64,000 bases of DNA from an uncultured Phocaeicola sp. (lineage in GTDB: Bacteria > Bacteroidota > Bacteroidia > Bacteroidales > Bacteroidaceae). Shown here piece after piece: positions 56,172 to 64,000 of the stretch. The position numbers were made by a program, and so were the translations under genes. The stretch lies in the NCBI GenBank assembly GCA_948566455.1, contig CAOYQO010000014.1, positions 1-64,000 of the forward strand, written 5' to 3'. The notes beneath the pieces were generated by a model, which saw only the letters and a program-made list of their open reading frames with translations, did no database searches and was not told the DNA's origin. The stretch's first letter is position 1. Each line of letters begins with the position of its first letter.

Positions 56172-56924
56172 TTATTCTCCCAACTCGGCTTTTATCCAGT
56201 CGTAACCACGCTCTTCCAGTTCCAAAGCCAATTCGGGACCCGCAGTCTTCACAATACGTCCTTTATACAATACATGTACAATATCGGGTTTGATATAATC
56301 CAGCAACCGTTGATAGTGCGTAATGACGATACAACTTGTTTCGGGAGTTTTCAGTTTGTTCACACCCTCGGCTACAATACGCAACGCATCAATATCAAGA
56401 CCGGAATCCGTTTCATCCAAAATGCTCAACTTAGGTTCCAGCATAGCCATCTGGAAGATCTCATTGCGCTTCTTCTCACCACCGCTGAATCCCTCGTTTA
56501 CCGAACGGTTTGCCAATTTATTATCCAATTCCACCACAGCCCGCTTCTCGCGCATCAGCTTCAAGAACTCACTGGCTGTCAATGCAGGGAGGCCTTTATA
56601 TTTACGCTGCTCGTTTACCGCCGCACGCATAAAGTTCACCATACTGACTCCGGGAATCTCCACCGGATATTGGAAAGACAAAAACAGACCTTCATGACTG
56701 CGATCCTCAGGACTCAAAGCCAACAAATCTTTTCCTTCAAAAGTCACCGAACCTTTCGTTACCTCAAAAGCCGGATTGCCTACCAACACAGACGAAAGGG
56801 TACTCTTTCCGGAACCGTTGGGTCCCATAATAGCATGAACTTCACCTTTCTTTATGCTTAGATTAATACCTTTCAATATTTCTTTGCCATTGACACTGGC
56901 ATGTAAGTCTTTTATCTCTAACAT
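56172..56924 (-). CDS. sufC: Fe-S assembly ATPase SufC
   Basis: ABC-type ATPase of the SufBC2D complex; not a transporter. It has 250 residues. Walker A is GPNGSGKST (about 35-43), the signature is FSGGEKKRNEI and Walker B ends LSILDETDSGLD, with the switch His in VITHYQRLL. SufC-specific features are the E-K-K-R signature context and YPVEIPGVSMVNFMR. It is 27 bases after sufB. Confidence 0.96.
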   Translation of the reverse strand: MLEIKDLHASVNGKEILKGINLSIKKGEVHAIMGPNGSGKSTLSSVLVGNPAFEVTKGSVTFEGKDLLALSPEDRSHEGLFLSFQYPVEIPGVSMVNFMRAAVNEQRKYKGLPALTASEFLKLMREKRAVVELDNKLANRSVNEGFSGGEKKRNEIFQMAMLEPKLSILDETDSGLDIDALRIVAEGVNKLKTPETSCIVITHYQRLLDYIKPDIVHVLYKGRIVKTAGPELALELEERGYDWIKAELGE

Positions 56925-56951
56925 AATTCTATTAAATTCTTAGTTCTTCAT

Positions 56952-58403
56952 TTATCCTACACTTCCCTCTAGAGAAATAGCCAGCAGTTTCTGTGCCTCC
57001 ACCGCAAACTCCATTGGAAGTTTATTCAGTACTTCTTTTGCATATCCATTGACAATCAACCCAATAGCATCTTCTGTAGGAATACCGCGCTGATTGCAAT
57101 AAAACAACTGGTCTTCGCTGATCTTGCTGGTTGTCGCCTCATGTTCCACCACAGCTGTCTCGTTATGAATATCCATATATGGGAATGTATGAGCACCACA
57201 CTGGCTCCCCAGCAACAAAGAGTCACACTGACTGTAATTACGGGCATTGTCTGCTTTCTGAGCCACACGTACCAGACCACGATAAGAGTTCTGGCTCTTT
57301 CCGGCACTGATTCCTTTACTAACAATGGTACTACGGGTATTTCTGCCTAAATGAATCATTTTAGTCCCCGTATCAGCCTGCTGATAGTTATTCGTTACTG
57401 CCACCGAATAGAATTCAGCAGTAGAATTATCTCCACTCAGGATACAACTGGGATATTTCCAAGTAATGGCCGATCCGGTTTCCACCTGTGTCCAACTCAA
57501 TTTGCTATCCACTCCTTTGCAATGACCGCGTTTTGTCACAAAGTTATATACTCCTCCTTTGCCTTCGGCATCTCCCGGATACCAGTTCTGTACGGTAGAA
57601 TATTTCACTTCCGCACGGTCGTGCACCACAATCTCCACTATGGCCGCATGTAATTGGTTCTCATCCCGCATAGGGGCCGTACATCCTTCCAGATAAGAAA
57701 CATAACTATCATCATCCGCAACAATCAGTGTACGCTCAAACTGACCGGTATTGGCTGCATTGATACGGAAATAAGTGGAGAGTTCCATAGGACAACGCAC
57801 TCCTTTCGGAATATATACAAACGATCCGTCACTGAATACTGCCGAGTTCAAGGCTGCAAAGAAATTATCCCGCGGCCCGACCACCGAACCCAGATATTTC
57901 TTCACCAAATCGGGATGCTCACGCACCGCTTCACTGAACGAACAAAAAATAATCCCTTTTTCCAACAAGGTTTCTTTAAATGTAGTCTTGACGGATACAG
58001 AGTCCATGACAGCATCTACTGCCATACCGCTCAACGCCATTTGCTCCTCCAAAGGAATACCTAATTTATTGAAAGTTTTAATCAACTCAGGATCTACCTC
58101 ATCCATACTTTTCGGTCCTTCTTTTTTCTTTGTAGGGTCCGCATAATAGGATATAGCCTGATAATCTATTTCAGGGATAGTGAGGTGTGCCCATGCAGGC
58201 ATCTCCATGGTCAACCAGTAGCGGTATGCTTTCAGGCGAAACTCCAGCAACCACTCCGGCTCGTTCTTCTTTGCAGAAATCAAGCGGATAACATCCTCAT
58301 TCAATCCCCTTTCTATAATATCTGTGTGAACTTCTGTGGTGAAGCCATATTTGTACTTCTCCTGCGTCAGTTCTTTCACATATTTATTGGGTTCTTCTTG
58401 CAT
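56952..58403 (-). CDS. sufB: Fe-S assembly scaffold protein SufB
   Basis: Core scaffold on which clusters are built. It has 483 residues. Diagnostic parts are YKYGFTTEVHTDIIERGLNE, EWLLEFRLKAYRYWLTM, IPKGVRCPMELSTYFRINA, VSYLEGCTAPMRDENQLHAA (including the conserved Cys) and EHEATTSKISEDQLFYCNQR. It is the first suf gene, seven bases after the CvpA-like gene, so the two are co-transcribed. Confidence 0.96.
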   Translation of the reverse strand: MQEEPNKYVKELTQEKYKYGFTTEVHTDIIERGLNEDVIRLISAKKNEPEWLLEFRLKAYRYWLTMEMPAWAHLTIPEIDYQAISYYADPTKKKEGPKSMDEVDPELIKTFNKLGIPLEEQMALSGMAVDAVMDSVSVKTTFKETLLEKGIIFCSFSEAVREHPDLVKKYLGSVVGPRDNFFAALNSAVFSDGSFVYIPKGVRCPMELSTYFRINAANTGQFERTLIVADDDSYVSYLEGCTAPMRDENQLHAAIVEIVVHDRAEVKYSTVQNWYPGDAEGKGGVYNFVTKRGHCKGVDSKLSWTQVETGSAITWKYPSCILSGDNSTAEFYSVAVTNNYQQADTGTKMIHLGRNTRSTIVSKGISAGKSQNSYRGLVRVAQKADNARNYSQCDSLLLGSQCGAHTFPYMDIHNETAVVEHEATTSKISEDQLFYCNQRGIPTEDAIGLIVNGYAKEVLNKLPMEFAVEAQKLLAISLEGSVG

Positions 58404-58410
58404 ATCTATC

Positions 58411-58914
58411 TTATATTTCTATTAATTGTTCTGTTACATTCTTAAATACCGGAAAAAAGATACCGGACAAGTCCCTCATAGAATAATATAACACTGATTC
58501 CTTCTTTTTTGTTGCACTGATCATCTCATTGTTCGGATCTATATATTCTATCACATGAATAGCTAACCCTATCAGTATCATATACTTCAATGCTCCCAAT
58601 CCGCTGCCTAACCAACGGTTCAGCCATCCCAGGTGCACAGCATCCAATGCTTTTGTCAACAAAGAGGCGACGAACGCAAAACCTAAAGGTACAGCTATCC
58701 AGATCAATATAAAAGCCAAGACCTGTGCTACAGTCGTCGAAGTACCTAGAACCGGCGCCAACCTTTCGGCAACAATGCCAAACAAGGCACGAGCCATCAG
58801 CAATCCGGCTATCAACCCTACAATAGACGCCATCTGCTTCACAAATCCTTTTATTAATCCCATAATGACACCCACACCAATCATAGCCAATATAATAATA
58901 TCTATTGTCGCCAT
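58411..58914 (-). CDS. CvpA family membrane protein
   Basis: A 167-residue inner-membrane protein with four hydrophobic segments and the CvpA-family start IDIIILAMIGVGVIMGLIKG, then FVKQMASIVGLIAGLLMAR and LNRWLGSGLGALKYMILIGL. CvpA is tied to colicin V production and envelope maintenance in E. coli; the molecular role is unclear. I start at 58914 (MATIDII), because the longer reading to 58956 runs into a REP-like repeat. It leads the suf genes with only seven bases before sufB. Confidence 0.85.
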   Translation of the reverse strand: MATIDIIILAMIGVGVIMGLIKGFVKQMASIVGLIAGLLMARALFGIVAERLAPVLGTSTTVAQVLAFILIWIAVPLGFAFVASLLTKALDAVHLGWLNRWLGSGLGALKYMILIGLAIHVIEYIDPNNEMISATKKKESVLYYSMRDLSGIFFPVFKNVTEQLIEI

Positions 58915-58938
58915 CTTTATCGTTATTACAAAAAGCAG

Positions 58939-59025
58939 TAATGCCATTCTGAACAAAGCGAAGAATCTGCCAGCCCACGCGCTGGGCGAGGTGCCAGATC
59001 CTTCGCTATGCTCAGGATGACATTA
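58939..59025. repeat. REP-like palindromic element, copy B
   Basis: Arms of 31 bases (58939-58969 and 58995-59025) are imperfect reverse complements. The right arm read on the minus strand contains TCATCCTGAGCATAGCGAAG, the left arm TTCTGAACAAAGCGAAG. A GC-rich inner hairpin (CAGCCCACGCGCTGGG) fills the centre. Same family as copy A at 32911. It occupies the infB-cvpA gap. Confidence 0.75.
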
Positions 59026-59052
59026 CCATCTATATTCTCAGACTTCAGTGTA

Positions 59053-62000
59053 TTACAAAGTCTGTTTAACCTCTACTTCTTCGTAAGCTTCAATAATATC
59101 ACCGACCTTGATATCGTTACAGTTTGTCAGACTGATACCACATTCAAAGTTAGTACCTACTTCTTTCACATCATCCTTGAAACGCTTCAAAGCATTGATA
59201 GCACCGGTAAAGACTACAATACCATCACGAATCAAGCGTGCCTTATCAGAACGTTTCACCTTACCTGTCTTCACCATAGCACCGGCAACCAAACCGACCT
59301 TGGTAATATTGAAGACTTCACGCACTTCGATGGTTGCAGTAATCTGTTCCTTCAAAGTAGGTGCCAGCATACCTTCCATAGCAGCCTTCACTTCTTCAAT
59401 CGCATCATAGATAACAGAATATTTGCGGATATCCACCCCCTCCTGCTCAGCCAGTTTGCCGGCAGAACTTGAAGGACGAACCTGGAAACCTACAATAATC
59501 GCATCTGATGCAGCAGCCAAAGTCACATCCGACTCGGAAATCTGACCGACACCTTTGTGGATCACATTAACCTGTACCTGTTCTGTAGACAGTTTTATCA
59601 ATGAGTCGCTCAACGCTTCGACAGAACCGTCCACGTCACCTTTAACAATCACATTCAGCTCATGGAAATCACCCAAAGCCAAACGACGGCCCACTTCATC
59701 CAATGTCAGCAGTTTCTGAGTACGCAAGCCCTGCTCACGCTGCAACTGTTCACGCTTGTTGGCAATGTCACGAGCCTCTTGTTCCGTATCAATCACATGG
59801 AAAGTATCACCTGCCGCAGGAGCACCGTTCAGTCCCAGAATCAATACCGGTTCGGAAGGACCGGCCTCCTTGATGCGCTGGTTACGTTCATTAAACATGG
59901 CTTTCACCTTACCATAACTAGTACCAGCCAAGACTATATCGCCCATTTTCAGCGTACCGTTTGCCACCAACATAGTAGCCACATAACCGCGTCCCTTGTC
60001 CAAGGACGATTCAATGATAGAACCGGTTGCCTTGCGGTCGGGATTAGCCTTCAAATCCAACATTTCAGCTTCCAGCAATACTTTTTCCAACAAATCGTGT
60101 ACACCTGTACCTTTCTTTGCCGAAATATCTTGCGACTGATACTTACCACCCCACTCTTCCACCAGGAAGTTCATGGCAGCCAGTTCTTCCTTAATCTTAT
60201 CCGGATTGGCGTGCGGCTTATCCACCTTATTAATAGCAAATACGATAGGCACACCGGCAGCCATAGCATGATTAATCGCCTCTTTGGTCTGCGGCATCAC
60301 ATTATCATCGGCAGCTACAATAATAATAGCAATATCCGTCACTTTCGCACCACGGGCACGCATGGCGGTAAATGCCTCGTGACCCGGAGTATCCAAGAAT
60401 GTAATATGACGTCCGTCTTCCAATTTCACATTGTAAGCACCGATATGCTGGGTGATACCACCTGCCTCACCGGCAATTACATTTGCTTTACGAATATAGT
60501 CCAGTAATGAAGTCTTACCATGATCAACATGTCCCATTACTGTCACAATCGGAGCACGCGGCTGCAAATCTTCTTCGTTATCTTCCTCTTCTGTAATAGC
60601 CTGTGCTACCTCAGCACTTACATATTCTGTCTTGTATCCGAATTCTTCCGCTACCAGGTTGATTGTCTCGGCATCCAGACGCTGATTGATAGAGACCATG
60701 ATACCGATACTCATACAAGTAGCGATAACCTGAGTAACAGGAATATCCATCATACTTGCCAGTTCGTTCGCAGTAACGAACTCGGTCAGTTTCAATATTT
60801 TGCTATCTTCCTGTTCCATCTCCTCCTGTTCCATCAGGCGGTTCTGAACATTTTCACGTTTCTCCTTACGATACTTGGCAGCCTTGTTCTTAGTCTTGTT
60901 AGTCAGACGTGCCAATGTTTCCTTAACCTGCTTTGCCACATCTTCATCACTAACTTCCGCTTTTACAACAGGTTTCTTGAAACGGTCTTTATTAAATTTG
61001 CCTCCACCCTGATTGTTATTGCCATTAGGTTTGGAGTTATTGTTCCTATTCGGTCTGTTAGCGTTATCGTTACGTTGGTTATTATTAGATGCTCCTCCAG
61101 CATTTGTTGTACCGGCAGCATTTATATCCACACGTTCCTTATTTATTCTATTGCGTTTTTTCTTCTTTGCAGCATCATCGTTAACCGAGTTTTTAGAAAT
61201 CTTATCGTCTCCCTTACGGATTTCTTTGATAATAGCATCCTTCATCAGTTTACGCTGTTCCTGACGCTGCTTATCTTTCTCTTCTCTCTCTTTCCGTTTT
61301 TCTTCCTTCGATTTCTTTTTCGGACGGGTAGACTGATTCAATGCAGCCAGATCAATCTGACCTACTACATTAATTTTCGATTTAAATTCAGTAGGACGAA
61401 TTTTAAATACATCGTCTTCTTCTTTTTCCTGAACGGGTGCTGCTTCGGGTGTTTCTTTTTCCATCTCTTTCACCTGGGGTGTCTTTTCTTCCGTCTTTTC
61501 AATTTTAGGCTCTTTCTTCTCTTCCAGAACTGGAGCAGGAGCAGGTTGAGGAGCAGGTTCCGGTTTCTTTTCCTCTACCACCACAGGCTTCGGCGTTTCC
61601 TTCTCGGGTTGGGGAGTTTCCTTCCTCTCAACCACCTTTTCCACCACGGGTTCTGCTTTCGGAGTTTGTTCAATAACTTTCGCAACTGGTTCTACAACCT
61701 TTGGCGCAGTTTTCTTGTTCAAATTGTCCAGATCTATTTTACCCACTTGCTTCAGTTTGGGGCGTGCCTCTTCAGGAATAACAGTTTTCACCACCTCTTC
61801 TTTCTCTTTCTTAGATTCAAAACCTTCGATAGAGATAGAAGCTTTGTTGCGGTCCTTGTTCTGTCTTTCCTGACTAAATTTTTCAGACTCTATTTTTAAA
61901 TTTTTATCTGTGCTGAACTCTTTCACAAGTACAGCATATTGTTCTTCGGTAATTTTCGCATTAGGACTAGCCTCAATGGTATAGCCCTTCTTCTGCAAGA

Positions 62001-62064
62001 ATTCAACTACCGTCGTTATTCCTACATTTAAATCTCTTGTTACTTTGTTCAGTCTAATCGTCAT
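59053..62064 (-). CDS. infB: Translation initiation factor IF-2
   Basis: GTPase that brings fMet-tRNA to the 30S subunit. At 1003 residues it is long because of an extended, charged N-terminal region: IF2-N domain (about 1-60, TRDLNVGITTVVEFLQKKGY), then a Lys/Glu/Pro-rich part (about 100-330) and an Asn-rich stretch with many NN pairs (about 325-370). The G domain has P-loop GHVDHGKT from G511, DTPGHEAF and NKVDKP. Domains II, III and IV follow to the end. It is third in rimP-nusA-infB. Confidence 0.97.
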   Translation of the reverse strand: MTIRLNKVTRDLNVGITTVVEFLQKKGYTIEASPNAKITEEQYAVLVKEFSTDKNLKIESEKFSQERQNKDRNKASISIEGFESKKEKEEVVKTVIPEEARPKLKQVGKIDLDNLNKKTAPKVVEPVAKVIEQTPKAEPVVEKVVERKETPQPEKETPKPVVVEEKKPEPAPQPAPAPVLEEKKEPKIEKTEEKTPQVKEMEKETPEAAPVQEKEEDDVFKIRPTEFKSKINVVGQIDLAALNQSTRPKKKSKEEKRKEREEKDKQRQEQRKLMKDAIIKEIRKGDDKISKNSVNDDAAKKKKRNRINKERVDINAAGTTNAGGASNNNQRNDNANRPNRNNNSKPNGNNNQGGGKFNKDRFKKPVVKAEVSDEDVAKQVKETLARLTNKTKNKAAKYRKEKRENVQNRLMEQEEMEQEDSKILKLTEFVTANELASMMDIPVTQVIATCMSIGIMVSINQRLDAETINLVAEEFGYKTEYVSAEVAQAITEEEDNEEDLQPRAPIVTVMGHVDHGKTSLLDYIRKANVIAGEAGGITQHIGAYNVKLEDGRHITFLDTPGHEAFTAMRARGAKVTDIAIIIVAADDNVMPQTKEAINHAMAAGVPIVFAINKVDKPHANPDKIKEELAAMNFLVEEWGGKYQSQDISAKKGTGVHDLLEKVLLEAEMLDLKANPDRKATGSIIESSLDKGRGYVATMLVANGTLKMGDIVLAGTSYGKVKAMFNERNQRIKEAGPSEPVLILGLNGAPAAGDTFHVIDTEQEARDIANKREQLQREQGLRTQKLLTLDEVGRRLALGDFHELNVIVKGDVDGSVEALSDSLIKLSTEQVQVNVIHKGVGQISESDVTLAAASDAIIVGFQVRPSSSAGKLAEQEGVDIRKYSVIYDAIEEVKAAMEGMLAPTLKEQITATIEVREVFNITKVGLVAGAMVKTGKVKRSDKARLIRDGIVVFTGAINALKRFKDDVKEVGTNFECGISLTNCNDIKVGDIIEAYEEVEVKQTL

Positions 62065-62105
62065 ACTCGTTTTTTAATTATTAACTACGAGCCGGGACTG
62101 AAGAG

Positions 62106-63362
62106 TTACTCTTCAAATTCAGCTCTTAAAACTCTCAACACGTCATCAACCGTGTTTTCTTCCAGGTCCGCTTTTTCTATCAACATCTCGCGCGGAGCAT
62201 TCAATACAGCCTTGGCTGTATCCAATCCAATATTCTTGATGGCTGTGATAACCCACTCATCAATTTCATCCTTGAATTCATCAAGGTAGATATCCTCATC
62301 CATCGCGCTCTCATCCAATTCGCGGTACACATCAATCGTATATTCGGTAAGCATACTGGCGAGTTTGATATTCATTCCCCCCTTACCGATTGCCAAAGAC
62401 ACTTCTTCCGGTTTCAGATATACTTCTGCTTTTTTCTCCTCTTCGTGCAACACAATAGAAGAAATCTTAGCCGGACTCAACGCACGCTGAATGAACAACT
62501 GAATGTTAGAAGTATAGTTGATCACGTCGATATTTTCATTACGCAACTCGCGCACAATACCGTGGATACGTGATCCTTTTACACCTACGCAGGCACCTAC
62601 CGGGTCTATACGGTCGTCATACGACTCAACTGCTATCTTAGCACGTTCTCCGGGAATGCGCGCAATCTTCTTGATAGTGATCAACCCGTCATTGATTTCG
62701 GGTACTTCCATTTCAAACAGGCGTTGCAAGAACACAGGTGAAGTACGGCTCAGAATAATCTTCGGATTATTATTTTTATTATCTACACGGGCCACTACGG
62801 CACGGGCAGTTTCGCCTTTACGGTAGAAATCACTCGGAATCTGTTCAGTCTTGGGCAAAAGCAGTTCGTTGCCTTCATCATCCAGCAACAACATTTCTTT
62901 CTTCCATATCTGATAGACTTCCGCACTGATTACAGTACCCACCCTATCAATATATTTATTATACAAGCTATCTTTCTCCAGTTCTAAAATCTTCGATGCC
63001 AGTGTCTGACGCAAGTTCAGAATGGCACGGCGGCCAAACTTGGCAAAGATTACTTCATCGGTCACTTCCTCACCCACCTCATAAGACGCATCAATTTTCT
63101 GTGCCTCGGTCAATGAGATCTGCATATTGGGATTCGTCAAATCCTCATCTGCTACAACTTCACGGTTACGCCATATTTCAAAATCTCCCTTGTCAGGGTT
63201 CACAATAACGTCGTAATTTTCATCAGTGCCAAACATTTTCGCGATCACACTACGGAAAGACTCTTCGAGTACACTCACCATAGTTGTTCTATCAATATTC
63301 TTTAATTCCTTAAATTCCGAAAATGTATCAATCAAGCTGATTGTTTCTTCTTTTTTGGCCAT
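62106..63362 (-). CDS. nusA: Transcription factor NusA
   Basis: RNA-polymerase-associated factor for pausing, termination and antitermination. It has 418 residues: N-terminal domain (about 1-130), S1 domain (GTVISAEVYQIWKKEMLLLD on), KH1 (RIPGERAKIAVESYDDRIDPVGACVGVKGSRIHGIV, read in parts) and KH2 (EVSLAIGKGGMNIKLASMLT), then a short acidic C-terminus without the E. coli AR repeats. It starts two bases after rimP. Confidence 0.96.
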   Translation of the reverse strand: MAKKEETISLIDTFSEFKELKNIDRTTMVSVLEESFRSVIAKMFGTDENYDVIVNPDKGDFEIWRNREVVADEDLTNPNMQISLTEAQKIDASYEVGEEVTDEVIFAKFGRRAILNLRQTLASKILELEKDSLYNKYIDRVGTVISAEVYQIWKKEMLLLDDEGNELLLPKTEQIPSDFYRKGETARAVVARVDNKNNNPKIILSRTSPVFLQRLFEMEVPEINDGLITIKKIARIPGERAKIAVESYDDRIDPVGACVGVKGSRIHGIVRELRNENIDVINYTSNIQLFIQRALSPAKISSIVLHEEEKKAEVYLKPEEVSLAIGKGGMNIKLASMLTEYTIDVYRELDESAMDEDIYLDEFKDEIDEWVITAIKNIGLDTAKAVLNAPREMLIEKADLEENTVDDVLRVLRAEFEE

Positions 63363-63364
63363 AA

Positions 63365-63832
63365 TTATTTAAAACTAATTAAGTATTTAGTGTATTTTAT
63401 CTCATCATATGCAAAAGTAATATTCTCCTCTACCAGTTTGGGGCGTTTGGCTCCTTCCGGTTTCACTTTCTTTTCAATGGTTACGGTAAAGTTCTCTTCA
63501 TTTGCATCCTTCAATACACCTTCCAGCTTCTTTCCCTCTTTAGTCAGGATTTCCACCTCCTTACCAATGTGTATCAAGTACTGTTGCAATACCTTGAAAG
63601 GTTGTCCTATACCGGCCGAACCCACTTCCAGTTCATAATCCTCTTCTTCACGGTCCAGTTTAGACTCAATATAGCGGCTAAGTTCTACACAATCGTCAAT
63701 CCATACTCCCTCGGCATGGTCAATTTCTACCACAATTTTGTCATCCGGGCTCACCGTGACATCTACCAAAAAGTAATCTTTACCTTCCAGCCACTCGTCA
63801 ACAATCCGGGTTACTACATTTTTATCTATCAT
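63365..63832 (-). CDS. rimP: Ribosome maturation factor RimP
   Basis: Helps assemble the 30S subunit. It has 155 residues; the N-terminal domain includes VEIDHAEGVWIDDCVELSRY and YELEVGSAGIGQPFKVLQQY, close to the family's GSPGLDRPL block, and the C-terminal part is an SH3-like fold (GKKLEGVLKDANEENFTVTI). It is the first gene of the rimP-nusA-infB operon found in most bacteria. A terminator-like hairpin lies in its leader. Confidence 0.94.
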   Translation of the reverse strand: MIDKNVVTRIVDEWLEGKDYFLVDVTVSPDDKIVVEIDHAEGVWIDDCVELSRYIESKLDREEEDYELEVGSAGIGQPFKVLQQYLIHIGKEVEILTKEGKKLEGVLKDANEENFTVTIEKKVKPEGAKRPKLVEENITFAYDEIKYTKYLISFK

Positions 63833-63850
63833 TTATTCACTATTAAGAAC

Positions 63851-63873
63851 AAAAAAAGGGCTTAATCAAGCCC
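63851..63873 (-). terminator. Terminator-like hairpin in the rimP leader
   Basis: On the minus strand, GGGCTT GATT AAGCCC (63858-63873) is followed by seven T (63857-63851). It lies between the putative promoter and the rimP start, so it could act as an attenuator for rimP-nusA-infB. Confidence 0.6.
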
Positions 63874-63894
63874 CACCATTCATCCGTTTCGGTG

Positions 63895-63902
63895 CAAAGA
63901 TA
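63895..63902 (-). promoter_or_regulatory. Promoter -7 box of rimP-nusA-infB
   Basis: On the minus strand this reads TATCTTTG, an exact TAnnTTTG, 62 bases before the rimP start. Confidence 0.55.
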
Positions 63903-63945
63903 CAAATTATCTACCAGTGCTACAAAATATTCTATTAAAAAATTG

Positions 63946-63953
63946 TAGTTTTG
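63946..63953 (+). promoter_or_regulatory. Promoter -7 box of the gene at 63971
   Basis: TAGTTTTG matches TAnnTTTG, 17 bases before an ATG. Confidence 0.5.
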
Positions 63954-63970
63954 CAGAAACTTATAACACT

Positions 63971-64000
63971 ATGGATAAAAACAGTTTAAATACGAACAAG
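63971..64000 (+). CDS. Start of an unidentified gene, cut by the window edge
   Basis: Ten codons (MDKNSLNTNK) follow a good -7 box and run to the last base. It is divergent from rimP. Too little is present to name a product. Confidence 0.4.
   Translation, partial: MDKNSLNTNK

Noticed and set aside
60520..61899. A 459-residue Phe- and Leu-rich frame opposite infB
   Set aside because: It is the antisense of the Lys/Glu-rich N-terminal region of IF-2, which naturally gives a long stop-free, hydrophobic complement.

Overview
The window looks like a chromosomal segment of a gut member of the Bacteroidales, most like Phocaeicola (Bacteroides) vulgatus or dorei. The reasons are SusC/SusD pairs, many lipoproteins with Cys-Asp/Asn lipoboxes, a complete sus-type starch locus, a fucR/fucI/fucP locus, and at least fourteen promoter -7 boxes of the Bacteroidales form TAnnTTTG. 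The species is inferred from gene content only. I saw no rRNA, tRNA, CRISPR array or insertion-sequence transposase.

Layout. 1-6760: gyrB with its terminator, then a unit made of a DPE2-type 4-alpha-glucanotransferase (tandem CBM20 plus GH77) and an MFS sugar transporter. 6760-11440: an accessory island with two near-identical palindromes enclosing a promoter that points away from the genes (a probable invertible promoter in the OFF state), a small AraC-type regulator, a BT1927-like surface-layer lipoprotein gene broken by one in-frame TAA, and a frameshifted membrane-protein gene. 11420-27786: a starch locus with susR divergent from susA-susB and susC-susD-susE-susF, ending in a BACON-containing GH13 lipoprotein where SusG would be. 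susA and susC share an 18-bp upstream element at exactly the same distance from their -7 boxes, a candidate SusR site. 27957-32244: a PorV/PorQ-type barrel and an S8 protease lipoprotein, then an OprP-type porin. 32312-39910: a DUF3109 protein, gpmI, a kinase-like gene remnant, fucR-fucI-fucP and rnhB. 40012-52664: a second polysaccharide utilization locus with a TPR/HTH regulator, a SusC/SusD pair, and a separate tight unit of split lysO, GH2 beta-galactosidase and GH63 alpha-glucosidase. 52665-53577: a gene-free, repeat-dense segment with a 61-bp imperfect inverted repeat. 53578-63832 (minus strand): rimP-nusA-infB, then cvpA-like and sufB-sufC-sufD-sufS for iron-sulfur assembly. A new plus-strand gene begins at 63971 and runs off the window.

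How the genes work together. SusC/D/E/F and the GH13 lipoprotein would bind, cut and import starch at the outer membrane. SusA and SusB would finish degradation in the periplasm, and the MFS transporter with the DPE2-like enzyme could take up and disproportionate maltose. The second locus pairs an exo-alpha-glucosidase with a beta-galactosidase and a lysine-type exporter. That combination would suit the collagen unit Glc-alpha-1,2-Gal-beta-hydroxylysine; this is my most speculative and most interesting functional proposal.
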